Origin: Sphingopyxis sp. OPL5 | GTDB taxonomy: Bacteria > Pseudomonadota > Alphaproteobacteria > Sphingomonadales > Sphingomonadaceae | Assembly: GCF_003797775.2 (NCBI RefSeq) | Contig: NZ_CP060725.1 | Coordinates: 2,970,001-3,034,000 of the forward strand | Reading direction: 5' to 3' | Length of the DNA: 64,000 nt | Shown: positions 16,359 to 24,110 of the stretch, in pieces | Layout: every line of letters begins with the position of its first letter | Numbering within the stretch: position 1 is the first letter of the stretch | Made by a program: the position numbers and the translations under genes | The notes under the pieces: generated by a model | Database searches by the model: none | The model's input: the letters and a program-made list of their open reading frames with translations, nothing else | Told to the model about the DNA's origin: nothing

Positions 16359-16488
16359 GGTCTAACTCCCTGTTCCGACAGCGGTCGCCGGGGGCGGCAA
16401 CAGCGATTGGTTAACAGCTTGTTAGCAAAATCGCGGCTTTTCCGCGAATCCGTTTACCTTGACGATTTCGTCCCGATTTGGGTCAGAT

Positions 16489-16977
16489 TCAGGCGGCAAG
16501 CGCCGCCGCAATGCGCGCGACCAGCGACTCGGCACCGGCCTGATCGTCGGCGGTGAAGCGATTGGGGATGGGGCTGTCGAGGTCGAGTACTCCGATCAAC
16601 CGGTCGCCGACGACGATCGGCACCACCAGCTCGCTGCGGCTGTCGGCGTCGCACGCAATATGGCCGGGAAAGGCGTGGACATCCTCGACGCGCTGGGTCG
16701 CGCGCAGCCGCGCCGCGGCCCCGCACACGCCCTTGTCGAGCGGGATGCGGATGCACGCCGCCTTGCCCTGGAACGGCCCGAGCACCAGCTCGGTCCCGTC
16801 GAAACGGTAAAATCCCGCCCAGTTCAAATCGGGGATCGCCTGCCAGATCAGCGCCGCGACATTGGCCATATTGGCGATGCCGTCGGGCTCGCCCGCGACC
16901 AGCGCTTCGGCGGCGGCGGCGGTTTCGGCCCATTGGGCGTCGGCGGTGGTGGCGGTCGGGGCGAAGGCGAAGGACAT
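16489..16977 (-). CDS. Free methionine-(R)-sulfoxide reductase (GAF domain)
   Basis: A 162-residue stand-alone GAF-domain enzyme of the fRMsr (YebR) family. It reduces free Met-(R)-O using thioredoxin, protecting the amino-acid pool from oxidation. The three family cysteines are present: Cys75 (GKAACIRIP), Cys85 (GVCGAAA) and catalytic Cys109 (GHIACDADS). Typical motifs WAGFYRFDG, SELVVP and GVLDLDSP are visible. The start ATG at 16977 follows the upstream EEP-domain gene by one base, so it is translated from the same mRNA. Confidence 0.92.
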   Translation of the reverse strand: MSFAFAPTATTADAQWAETAAAAEALVAGEPDGIANMANVAALIWQAIPDLNWAGFYRFDGTELVLGPFQGKAACIRIPLDKGVCGAAARLRATQRVEDVHAFPGHIACDADSRSELVVPIVVGDRLIGVLDLDSPIPNRFTADDQAGAESLVARIAAALAA

Positions 16978-16978
16978 G

Positions 16979-18094
16979 TCATTTCCCTTTGAAGCAGGGG
17001 GGAGGGTCGAGCGGCTGAGCGTCGCTGCGCCAGCTGACGCGAAAGACGATATATTGGGCGTCATGGTCCGAAAGGCGAGGGCCATGTTTGCCGTCGAACA
17101 GGGTCGCGACCGAAAGCGGTTCGACGCGTAGCCGGTCGTTGCTGCGATACCCGATCAGGTCATAGGCCTGTTTCCATGCCGCGTGGTCGGTCATCGGCGC
17201 CGGGCGCGCGGCAAAGCCTGTGCCCTTCCCGACCAGCCGGAAGGCCGGATCGGCGGCGAAGCGTCCGCTGCGGTCGCCGGCGCGATAGTTGTTGAAATCG
17301 CCGGCGGCGATCATCGCTGCATCGGGTGCTACGAACGCAGCCAGGAAGGCGTCATTTTCCTTCGTCTGCAACATATGCGCGGTCTCGGCGCGCGCGATCC
17401 CGACCTTGGCGGGTTCGCGCGAATTGCGATGGGTGTTGAAGATCGCGAGCGGCTCGGGCGCGCCGGGCAGGGGGAGGGCGAGGAACTGGGCGCCCTTGTT
17501 CGACAGGCAATCATATCCGGCGCAACTGTCGCGCCCGAAGGCCGTGCTGACCGCGCCCATGGCGGGAAGGTCGGTCGCGACATAGAGCCCGCCATCGAGC
17601 CATTTGCCGACATGTTCGCCCTTCCACCAGCGCGCGGCGTCGGCATAGCCCGCGGGCGGCGTCGCTGCGGCGAGTTCGCGCCGCTGGTCGCGTGCCGGGC
17701 CGGGAAGGATCGTGCGGAACCCGGCCGCGACGGCGATGCGCGAGGCTTCGGGCGTGAACGCCTTGTGCAGGATCAATATGTCGGGGCCGAGGCCCGCGGC
17801 GCGGCGTTTCGCGATCCAGTTGGCCATGCGCGCCAGTTTTGCTTCGCGTCCGCTACGGATCGGCCAGGGCAAGCCCTCGACGTTCCACTGCAGCACGCGC
17901 AGCCGCATCGCGCTTCGCCCGTCGGCCAAGTGCTCGACACGGGGCAGGCCGGCGAGGTCGCCGCACGCCGCGTGGCGTTCGACGCGCGCCGCCCTGCCGT
18001 CGGGAAGCACGGCCCAGGCCGCCGCCACCAGCCCGAGCAGGACAGCGGCGGCGATCCAGGGCCAGCGCCTTACTGGACGCTCAGCCCGGTCCAT
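16979..18094 (-). CDS. Endonuclease/exonuclease/phosphatase-family protein, exported or anchored
   Basis: A 371-residue protein with one N-terminal hydrophobic segment (residues 12-30; uncleaved anchor or signal), then an EEP (DNase I-like) metal-dependent phosphoesterase domain. Motifs are LQWNVEGLPW (metal-binding Asn), GDFNN near residue 275 and the terminal LSDHDAQYIVF with the catalytic Asp-His. EEP enzymes cut phosphodiesters in nucleic acids or lipids; with export, a sphingomyelinase-like or nuclease role is possible. The 5' end overlaps the prolyl-oligopeptidase gene by 25 nt. Confidence 0.85.
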   Translation of the reverse strand: MDRAERPVRRWPWIAAAVLLGLVAAAWAVLPDGRAARVERHAACGDLAGLPRVEHLADGRSAMRLRVLQWNVEGLPWPIRSGREAKLARMANWIAKRRAAGLGPDILILHKAFTPEASRIAVAAGFRTILPGPARDQRRELAAATPPAGYADAARWWKGEHVGKWLDGGLYVATDLPAMGAVSTAFGRDSCAGYDCLSNKGAQFLALPLPGAPEPLAIFNTHRNSREPAKVGIARAETAHMLQTKENDAFLAAFVAPDAAMIAAGDFNNYRAGDRSGRFAADPAFRLVGKGTGFAARPAPMTDHAAWKQAYDLIGYRSNDRLRVEPLSVATLFDGKHGPRLSDHDAQYIVFRVSWRSDAQPLDPPPCFKGK

Positions 18095-20232
18095 TTGGCG
18101 GCAAAGGCATATTTGTCGGCGGCTTCGGCGATGATCTTGTCGGTCGGCTTGCCCGACCCGTGGCCGGCGCGTGTTTCGATGCGGATGAGGTGCGGCTTGT
18201 CACCGGCATGGGCATGCTGGAGCGCGGCGGTATATTTGAAGCTGTGCCCCGGAACCACGCGGTCGTCGGTGTCGGCGGTGGTCACCAGCACCGCCGGATA
18301 GGCGGTGCCGTCCTTGATATTATGATAGGGCGAGTAACCGAGCAGGGTCCGGAAATCGGCCTCCTTCGACGGATAGCCATAATCGTCGACCCAATAGCGC
18401 CCGGCGGTGAAGCGGTCGAAGCGCAGCATGTCCATCACGCCGACCGCGGGCAGCGCCGCGGCGATCAGGTCGGGGCGCTGGTTGGTCACCGCGCCGACGA
18501 GCAGCCCGCCGTTCGATCCGCCCTCGATCGCCAGCTGGCCCTTGCCGGTGATGCCCTGCGCGATCAGATATTCGCCCGCGCCGATGAAATCGTCGAAGAC
18601 ATTCTGCTTCTTGTCGAGGCGGCCGGCGTCGTGCCACGCCTTGCCATATTCGCCGCCGCCGCGCAGGTTCGCGATCGCCAGCACCCCGCCCTTGTCGACC
18701 CACGCGAGGCGGGTGGGCGAGAAGCCCGGGGTCATCGAGACGTTGAACCCGCCATAGCCGTAGAGCAGCGTCGGCGATCCCTTGCTGCGGTCGAGGCCCT
18801 TTTTCATCACCAGGAACATCGGCACCCTGGTGCCGTCCTTCGACGTATAGAAACGCTGTTCGACGCTGAAGTCCTGCGGATTGAAGGTCAGCTTGGGCTC
18901 GGCGAAAATCTCGCTTTTGCCCGTCTGGGTGTCGAGCCGATAGATCGTCGTCGGCCGGGCATAGCTGGAGAAGCTGTAGAAGGTTTCGGGGTCGGCCGAC
19001 TTGCCGCCGAAGCCTGACGCCGACCCGATGTCGGCGAGGTTGATATTGGCGACCGGCTTGCCGTCGAGCGCGACCATCCGCGCCTCCGACTTGGCATCGC
19101 CGAGGTAGGACAGGATGATGCGGTTGCCGACGCGCGAGGCGCCGACCAGTGTGCCCGCCTGTTCGCCGACGAGCTGGGTCAGCGCCGCGGGCTTCCTAAT
19201 ATCCATCGACACCAGCCGCTGGCGCGGTGCGCCCTTGTTGGTGAGGAAGGTGAAGCGCGGCCCCTCGTTGGTCACATATTCCCAATTGTTCGCGAAGTCG
19301 CTCACCAGCGACACCGGCTTGCCCGCGCCCTTCGGCCCGATCGGATAGAGCGTCAGCCCATAGCGTTCGTCGGTGCCCTCGGAGCCGATAACGATCAGAT
19401 ATTTGCCGTCGTCGCTGACCACCGCACTGTTGTTGAGCTTGGGCTTGTCGGGGGTCGCGTGGATCAGCACGTCCTCGCTCTGCGCGGTGCCGAGCCGATG
19501 GAAATAGACCGTGTGATTTTCGTTGAGCGACTGGAATGCCGCACCCTCGGCGGGCTCGGGGAAGCGCGAATAATAAAAGCCGCTGCCGTCCTTCGCCCAG
19601 TCGAGCGACGAAAATTTCACCCAGCGCACTTCGTCGGGCAAATCCTTGCCGGTGGCGACATCCATCACCCGGACGATGCGCCAGTCGGTGCCGCCGTCCT
19701 GCACCGAATAGAGCAGATTTTTGCCATCCTCCGACGGGGTCCATTCGGCGAGCGCGGTCGCGCCGTCCTTGGCCCAGCCATTGGGGTCGATCAGGACACG
19801 GCCCTCGCCCTTCAGCCCTTCGCGGACGAACAGCACCGATTGCGGCTGCAGCCCGTCGTTGCGGGTGTAGAAATAGCGCGTGCCGGCCTTGCGCGGCAGG
19901 CCGAAGCGTTCGTAATTATAGAGTTCGGTCATCCGCGCCTTGAACGCGTCGCGGCCGGGCAGCGTGCCCAAATAGGCGTCGGTGACCTTGTTCTGGTCGG
20001 CGACCCACGCCGCGACCTTCGGATTGACGCGGACGTCGTCCTCCAGCCAGCGATAGGGGTCGGCGACGTCGACCCCGAACTGCGGGTCGACCGTCGTGCC
20101 GCGCTCGCTGTCGGGATAGGTCAGCGCGGCGGGGGTGGTAGCGCTCGCGGCGTCGCCGGCGGCCTGTGCGGCGGCAGGGGTCATGAACAGGGCGACCAGC
20201 GCCAGCGGCGCGGTGACGGCTTTACGGGACAT
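18070..20232 (-). CDS. Exported prolyl oligopeptidase (S9A)
   Basis: A 720-residue serine peptidase that cuts short peptides after proline. The signal peptide is residues 1-25. The N-terminal POP region begins DPYRWLEDD (near residue 60), followed by a seven-bladed propeller. The hydrolase domain has the catalytic triad Ser573 (EGGSNGGLL), Asp near 656 (DTDDRVVP) and His691 (RAGHGSGKP). The length is typical of family S9A (about 690-720). It heads a transcript with the EEP protein and fRMsr. Periplasmic location fits peptide scavenging. Confidence 0.94.
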   Translation of the reverse strand: MSRKAVTAPLALVALFMTPAAAQAAGDAASATTPAALTYPDSERGTTVDPQFGVDVADPYRWLEDDVRVNPKVAAWVADQNKVTDAYLGTLPGRDAFKARMTELYNYERFGLPRKAGTRYFYTRNDGLQPQSVLFVREGLKGEGRVLIDPNGWAKDGATALAEWTPSEDGKNLLYSVQDGGTDWRIVRVMDVATGKDLPDEVRWVKFSSLDWAKDGSGFYYSRFPEPAEGAAFQSLNENHTVYFHRLGTAQSEDVLIHATPDKPKLNNSAVVSDDGKYLIVIGSEGTDERYGLTLYPIGPKGAGKPVSLVSDFANNWEYVTNEGPRFTFLTNKGAPRQRLVSMDIRKPAALTQLVGEQAGTLVGASRVGNRIILSYLGDAKSEARMVALDGKPVANINLADIGSASGFGGKSADPETFYSFSSYARPTTIYRLDTQTGKSEIFAEPKLTFNPQDFSVEQRFYTSKDGTRVPMFLVMKKGLDRSKGSPTLLYGYGGFNVSMTPGFSPTRLAWVDKGGVLAIANLRGGGEYGKAWHDAGRLDKKQNVFDDFIGAGEYLIAQGITGKGQLAIEGGSNGGLLVGAVTNQRPDLIAAALPAVGVMDMLRFDRFTAGRYWVDDYGYPSKEADFRTLLGYSPYHNIKDGTAYPAVLVTTADTDDRVVPGHSFKYTAALQHAHAGDKPHLIRIETRAGHGSGKPTDKIIAEAADKYAFAAKWTGLSVQ

Positions 20233-20314
20233 GGCAAGGCGACCTCTTGGTTTGGGAAATTATCGTGCGTGCCAATGTAAGGATGCAAAAGCGGGGGGCA
20301 AGCGCGATCTGGTT

Positions 20315-21826
20315 TCAGGCGGCGATCGGCAGCCCCGGCGCCGCGCCGAGGCTCGTCGCTTGCCCGGCCAGCGGTGATGACGGCGGTGTATTGCCGACAA
20401 TGCGGTCGAATGCGGCGTCGATCGTCGGATAGGCGAAGCAAAAGCCGCTATCGAGGGCGGCGTGCGGCACGACGAATTGTCCGCTGAGCAATAGCTCCTC
20501 GGCGAAATCGCCGAGCGCCAGCCGCAGCGGCGCGGCGGGGACGGGCAGGATCGCCGGGCGATGCAGCGCCCGACCGAGCGCGGCGGTAAAGGCGGCGTTG
20601 CTGACCGGCGCGGGGGCGGTGGCATTGACAGGCCCAGCAAGGCTGGGCGTCGTGATCGCGTGAACGATCAGTCGCACCATATCGTCGCGGTGGATCCAAC
20701 TCATCCCCTGCCGGCCGCTACCGAAACGGCCGCCGAGGCCGAATTCGAACGGGGTCAGCATCCGCGCCAGCATCCCGCCCTCGGCCGCCAGCACCAGCCC
20801 GGTGCGCAGCGTCACGAGGCGGATGCCGGTCGGGATCATGTTGCGGGCGGCGGCTTCCCACGCCGCGCACAGCCGCTGCGAGAAGCAGGGCGTGCCACCG
20901 TCGGCTTCGCTCAGCGGGGTCGCGTCGCGCAGGCCATAGATGCCGATCGCCGAGCCCGACACGATCACCTCGGGTTTGCGCTCGAGCCGTGCCGCGAGCC
21001 GCATCACCGCGCGCGTCACGCCAAGCCGCGAGCGGAGAATCTTGCGCCGCTTGCGCAATGTCCAGGGCGAATCGGAAATCGGCTCGCCGGCCAGATTGAC
21101 GATCGCGTCGATCGGGTGGCGGTCGTCGATCGCATCGAGGCTCGCGATCACCCGCACCGGCGCGGGCAGCGCCGCTTTCGCCGGGCCGCGGGTTAGCACG
21201 ATGACCTCATGCCCCGCCGCCGCCAGCGCGGCGACGAGCCGGCGGCCGACAAAGCCGGTGCCGCCGGTGACGAGGATGGTATGACGATCGAGCAGCACCG
21301 ATGCCAGGCTGGCCGGGTCCGCCTCGACCAGCCGCGGTGCCCGCCGCGCGGCGGCAAGGTCGCGCAGGCCCGAAACGACCACCCCGACCGCGGCGACCAG
21401 GCACGTCCAGGACAGCCAGCCATGGTCGGCCCGCGGCAGCGCGGTCGGCTCGCCCGCCCAGCCGAGCAGCAGCGGCACCAGCATCGCGAGGATGACGCCA
21501 TAGTTGAGCGTCAGCAGCGTGTGGGTGACCCGCTCGGTCGCCGGCAGGTGCCGCGACCGGTCTTCCTCGACAAAATCCCACAGCGTGATGACCAGCTCGA
21601 CGCCCAGCAGCGCGATCAGCGCCACTGCCCAGCCGCCGCGCGGTTCGAGCCAGCCGAGCGCCATGAACAGCACCGCGTAGAGCAGGTTGCGCACGCCGTG
21701 CAGCATCAACTCGGTCCGTTGCGACGCGCGCCATGCCAGCCGCTCGGTCCCTTCGTGGTGATAGAGCGTGTCGAACGCCCCCATCGCCATCTGCAGCATC
21801 ACCGCCGTCCAAAGCCAGCCCGTCAT
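20315..21826 (-). CDS. TIGR01777-family epimerase fused to an N-terminal membrane domain
   Basis: A 503-residue fusion. Residues 1-165 contain about four transmembrane helices (the first around 5-20, others near 45-60, 68-85 and 108-125). Residues 180-500 form an NAD(P)-binding SDR-type epimerase with TGGTGFVG (187-194), VNLAGEPI, SGSAIGIYG and WIHRDD, plus a DUF1731 C-terminal extension. TIGR01777 proteins (YfcH-like) are of uncertain function. The start ATG at 21826 overlaps the DUF4166 stop as ATGA, so the two proteins are translationally coupled. Confidence 0.85.
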   Translation of the reverse strand: MTGWLWTAVMLQMAMGAFDTLYHHEGTERLAWRASQRTELMLHGVRNLLYAVLFMALGWLEPRGGWAVALIALLGVELVITLWDFVEEDRSRHLPATERVTHTLLTLNYGVILAMLVPLLLGWAGEPTALPRADHGWLSWTCLVAAVGVVVSGLRDLAAARRAPRLVEADPASLASVLLDRHTILVTGGTGFVGRRLVAALAAAGHEVIVLTRGPAKAALPAPVRVIASLDAIDDRHPIDAIVNLAGEPISDSPWTLRKRRKILRSRLGVTRAVMRLAARLERKPEVIVSGSAIGIYGLRDATPLSEADGGTPCFSQRLCAAWEAAARNMIPTGIRLVTLRTGLVLAAEGGMLARMLTPFEFGLGGRFGSGRQGMSWIHRDDMVRLIVHAITTPSLAGPVNATAPAPVSNAAFTAALGRALHRPAILPVPAAPLRLALGDFAEELLLSGQFVVPHAALDSGFCFAYPTIDAAFDRIVGNTPPSSPLAGQATSLGAAPGLPIAA

Positions 21827-22515
21827 GACACGCCTCCTTCCTCTGCTGCCGGGTCGCGGAAGCGCCCGACCTGGTGCATCATCTCGCCAAACCAGCGGTG
21901 ACGCAGCGTCAGGATGAACAGGAATTCGCCGCCGCCGACATCGACATGGTCGATCGTCAGCGCCCCCGGGCTGCACCACGCGGGAAGCCGCAGCCGCAGG
22001 CGCCCGATCTGCCAGAAATAATCGGCCGAGCGAAAGGTCAGGCCGTCGCGCCGCGCCTCGACGTCCAGCGTCATGCCGATGCCGCCGCCGACATGCTCCT
22101 CGAGTCCCGTTGCGCCGGCAAAACGCTTGGCGCTGTGGATCACCTGAGGGAACCCCCGTCGGCGGGCATATTGGCGCGTCCAGCACTGGCCGCCGCCGCT
22201 GTCCTCGCCGACGGTGACGACCGCCGCGACGCCGATGTCGCGCGACAGCGGGAGCGGGGCGCCGATCACGCGGCACAACTGCGCCAGCAGCCAGCCGGTC
22301 GCCGAGCGTTGGGAGGTGATGATCTCGCCGCGATAGATGGCGAGCCGCAGGCCGGTGAGCCGTTTGGAAAAACGGCGCTGAACCGTTTCGGGCAAGGCCG
22401 CCCAGGCTGTGGGCGCGATCAGGCGCCGGAAGCGATAGTCGTAGAGCGCCTCGTCGCCGCGCACGGAAGAGGCGGGGGCCGTTTCGACCGTTTCGCGCTG
22501 CGCTCCGCCCCACAT
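21823..22515 (-). CDS. DUF4166-domain protein
   Basis: A 230-residue soluble protein with the DUF4166 layout: a central G-E-D-S-G-G-G-Q-C-W-T-R-Q-Y stretch (near residue 105), HSAKRFAGATGLEEHVGGGIGMTL and a C-terminal beta-rich half ending in a degenerate helix. DUF4166 has no established biochemical role and is often found fused or adjacent to SDR-type proteins, as here. It lies between a GbsR/MarR-like regulator (10 nt gap) and the TIGR01777 fusion (4 nt overlap), forming a three-gene operon. Confidence 0.82.
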   Translation of the reverse strand: MWGGAQRETVETAPASSVRGDEALYDYRFRRLIAPTAWAALPETVQRRFSKRLTGLRLAIYRGEIITSQRSATGWLLAQLCRVIGAPLPLSRDIGVAAVVTVGEDSGGGQCWTRQYARRRGFPQVIHSAKRFAGATGLEEHVGGGIGMTLDVEARRDGLTFRSADYFWQIGRLRLRLPAWCSPGALTIDHVDVGGGEFLFILTLRHRWFGEMMHQVGRFRDPAAEEGGVS

Positions 22516-22525
22516 CGTCCGTCTC

Positions 22526-23101
22526 CTACTTGGCCTCTTTGCCCTTGCCGGGCCGCCAATTGATCAGCTTGGTCACCCCGGCGCCCAGCTTGATCAGCCG
22601 CATCAGCGCCGGCTTCGGCACCGCCAGCATCTCGTCGTGCCACCGCGACATCGTCGTGACGAAATCGAGCATGTCGGAAAGCCGCGCCTTTGCGCCATCG
22701 CTCAGGCCGGGGTCGTGTGCCGCGCGTGCGACGCACGCCTTCAGCGCCGCCTCGGCCGGGTCGACCTCACGCGCCTTGCGCCCCGCAGCGATGCGCGTCA
22801 CCATTTCCCAGATGTCGGTTTCGGCGGCGAAATGATCGCGCCGGTCGCCGAGTACCGGCACGCGGCTGATCAGCCGCCAGCCGAGCAGCTCCTTGATCGA
22901 ATTGGAGACGTTCGAGCGCGCGAGGCCCAAGAGGTCGGCGATCTCCTCGGCGTGCAGCGGCCGGTCGCTGACGAAGAGTAGCGCATGGATCTGCGCGACC
23001 GACCGGTTGACCCCCCATTGCCCGCCGAGATTGCCCCAATGGAGGATGAACTCGGTCGCCGCGGGGGACAGTTTCGACTCATGTTCGATCATTTCTGTCA
23101 T
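22526..23101 (-). CDS. GbsR/MarR-type transcriptional regulator
   Basis: A 191-residue winged-helix regulator. The DNA-binding domain is in residues 20-95 (WGVNRSVAQIHALLFVSDRPLHAEEIADLLGLARSNVSNSIKELL as the HTH region), followed by a helical dimerisation tail. This matches the GbsR subgroup of MarR regulators, which respond to small molecules or membrane stress. The start ATG at 23101 lies within an inverted repeat (23092-23109), suggesting autorepression. A second in-frame ATG at 23092 (MIEHES) is an alternative start. It leads the DUF4166/TIGR01777 operon. Confidence 0.88.
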   Translation of the reverse strand: MTEMIEHESKLSPAATEFILHWGNLGGQWGVNRSVAQIHALLFVSDRPLHAEEIADLLGLARSNVSNSIKELLGWRLISRVPVLGDRRDHFAAETDIWEMVTRIAAGRKAREVDPAEAALKACVARAAHDPGLSDGAKARLSDMLDFVTTMSRWHDEMLAVPKPALMRLIKLGAGVTKLINWRPGKGKEAK

Positions 23102-23134
23102 AACAGAAATAATAGTCGAAACAGGAATAATGTC
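23092..23134 (-). promoter_or_regulatory. Operator overlapping the regulator start codon
   Basis: A perfect inverted repeat TTTCTGT-CATA-ACAGAAA (23092-23109) contains the start codon of the GbsR/MarR-like gene. A second partial copy (AACAGGAATAATGTC, 23120-23134) repeats the right part in direct orientation 18 bp away. This is consistent with two dimers binding one DNA face. Confidence 0.65.
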
Positions 23135-23201
23135 AATATTGCCGTGAGGGCGGGAACGCGGCTAGACGGGGCGCAGGGTCGCTCCGGAGGGTGGAGCTTT
23201 T

Positions 23202-23918
23202 ATGCGGACAGGGATGGCGGCGGCTTTGCTGGCGATGGGAGCGATCGGCGCGGCGGCGCCGAACGCGATGGCGATGCAGGTGGAGCGCGCGGCGGGCGAA
23301 GCCGAGATCGAGGCGATCGGGCAGATGGTCTCCGATGCCTTCGACCTCGACTATAGCACGCAAAAGGACGCGATCCGCGACGCTTTCATCCAGATCGAGG
23401 GGCGCGCCGGGGCATCGGCGGTGCGCTTCGCCTCGGACCCCGAGGCGGGGCTGAAGCTGCGCGAATTGCAGGCCATCGGCGCCTTTTACGCCGCGCAGCA
23501 CAATGATCCCGACTATGGCGATGTCGCCGGACAGCAACAGGAAATCGCCTGGCTCGACGAGACCGTGCGACTGCTCGGTCCGGCGCTCGCGGTGCGCGGC
23601 GGCGATGGCGATCATTATGAATTTCGCGGCGCCGCCGGCCAGTTGTTCGACCATGGGCTGCGTTTCGACGATCCGCGCCTTGCGGAGTGGTCGGCGATGC
23701 GGGTGCAGGCGAACCACTACCGGGTGAAGGCGATCCCCGACGACTGGTTCGAGAAGGTCCTGCTCGCCGAAGCGCTCTACGACCATGGCTGGATGACCCG
23801 GGACCAGGCGCTGATCGACGAAGCCAATCGGATCGCCGCGAGCCTTCCCGCGGACGAATTGCGCGGTTCGCTGCGGCGCAAACGCGACGCGGTCGCGGCG
23901 GGCGAGGCGCCCTATTGA
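23202..23918 (+). CDS. Exported helical protein of unknown function
   Basis: A 238-residue protein with a signal peptide (MRTGMAAALLAMGAIGAAAPNAMA) and a largely helical, acidic mature part. No enzymatic motif is recognised; FYAAQHNDPDYGD and LYDHGWMTRDQALIDEANRI suggest a helical-repeat-like fold. It is divergent from the GbsR/MarR regulator across the candidate operator, so it may be a second target of that regulator. Confidence 0.65.
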   Translation: MRTGMAAALLAMGAIGAAAPNAMAMQVERAAGEAEIEAIGQMVSDAFDLDYSTQKDAIRDAFIQIEGRAGASAVRFASDPEAGLKLRELQAIGAFYAAQHNDPDYGDVAGQQQEIAWLDETVRLLGPALAVRGGDGDHYEFRGAAGQLFDHGLRFDDPRLAEWSAMRVQANHYRVKAIPDDWFEKVLLAEALYDHGWMTRDQALIDEANRIAASLPADELRGSLRRKRDAVAAGEAPY

Positions 23919-24011
23919 CGGCCGGGGGATCGATCGCCCGGCGCGTGGGTTGCGACGGCGGCCCGCGCGGCCTATCATGATCGCCTGATTTCGAAGGAAG
24001 AGTAAGCCGCC

Positions 24012-24110
24012 ATGGATTTCCCTGCAACGTCATCGCCCCAAAGCCATGCCTTGCAGGATCAGCCCCATGCCCGCCATCACCCTCTCGAACCTTCACTACA
24101 CCACCCCTGA
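24012..24110 (+). CDS. Possible 32-codon leader ORF overlapping the ABC-F start
   Basis: A short ORF in the frame +1 to the ABC-F gene. Its ATG is 10 nt after a strong AAGGAAGAG ribosome-binding site, stronger than any before the ABC-F start itself. It encodes a 32-residue His- and Pro-rich peptide (six His in the last two-thirds) and ends in TGA 41 nt inside the ABC-F gene. It could couple or attenuate ABC-F translation. It may also be chance, since short ORFs are common in high-G+C DNA. Confidence 0.35.
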   Translation: MDFPATSSPQSHALQDQPHARHHPLEPSLHHP

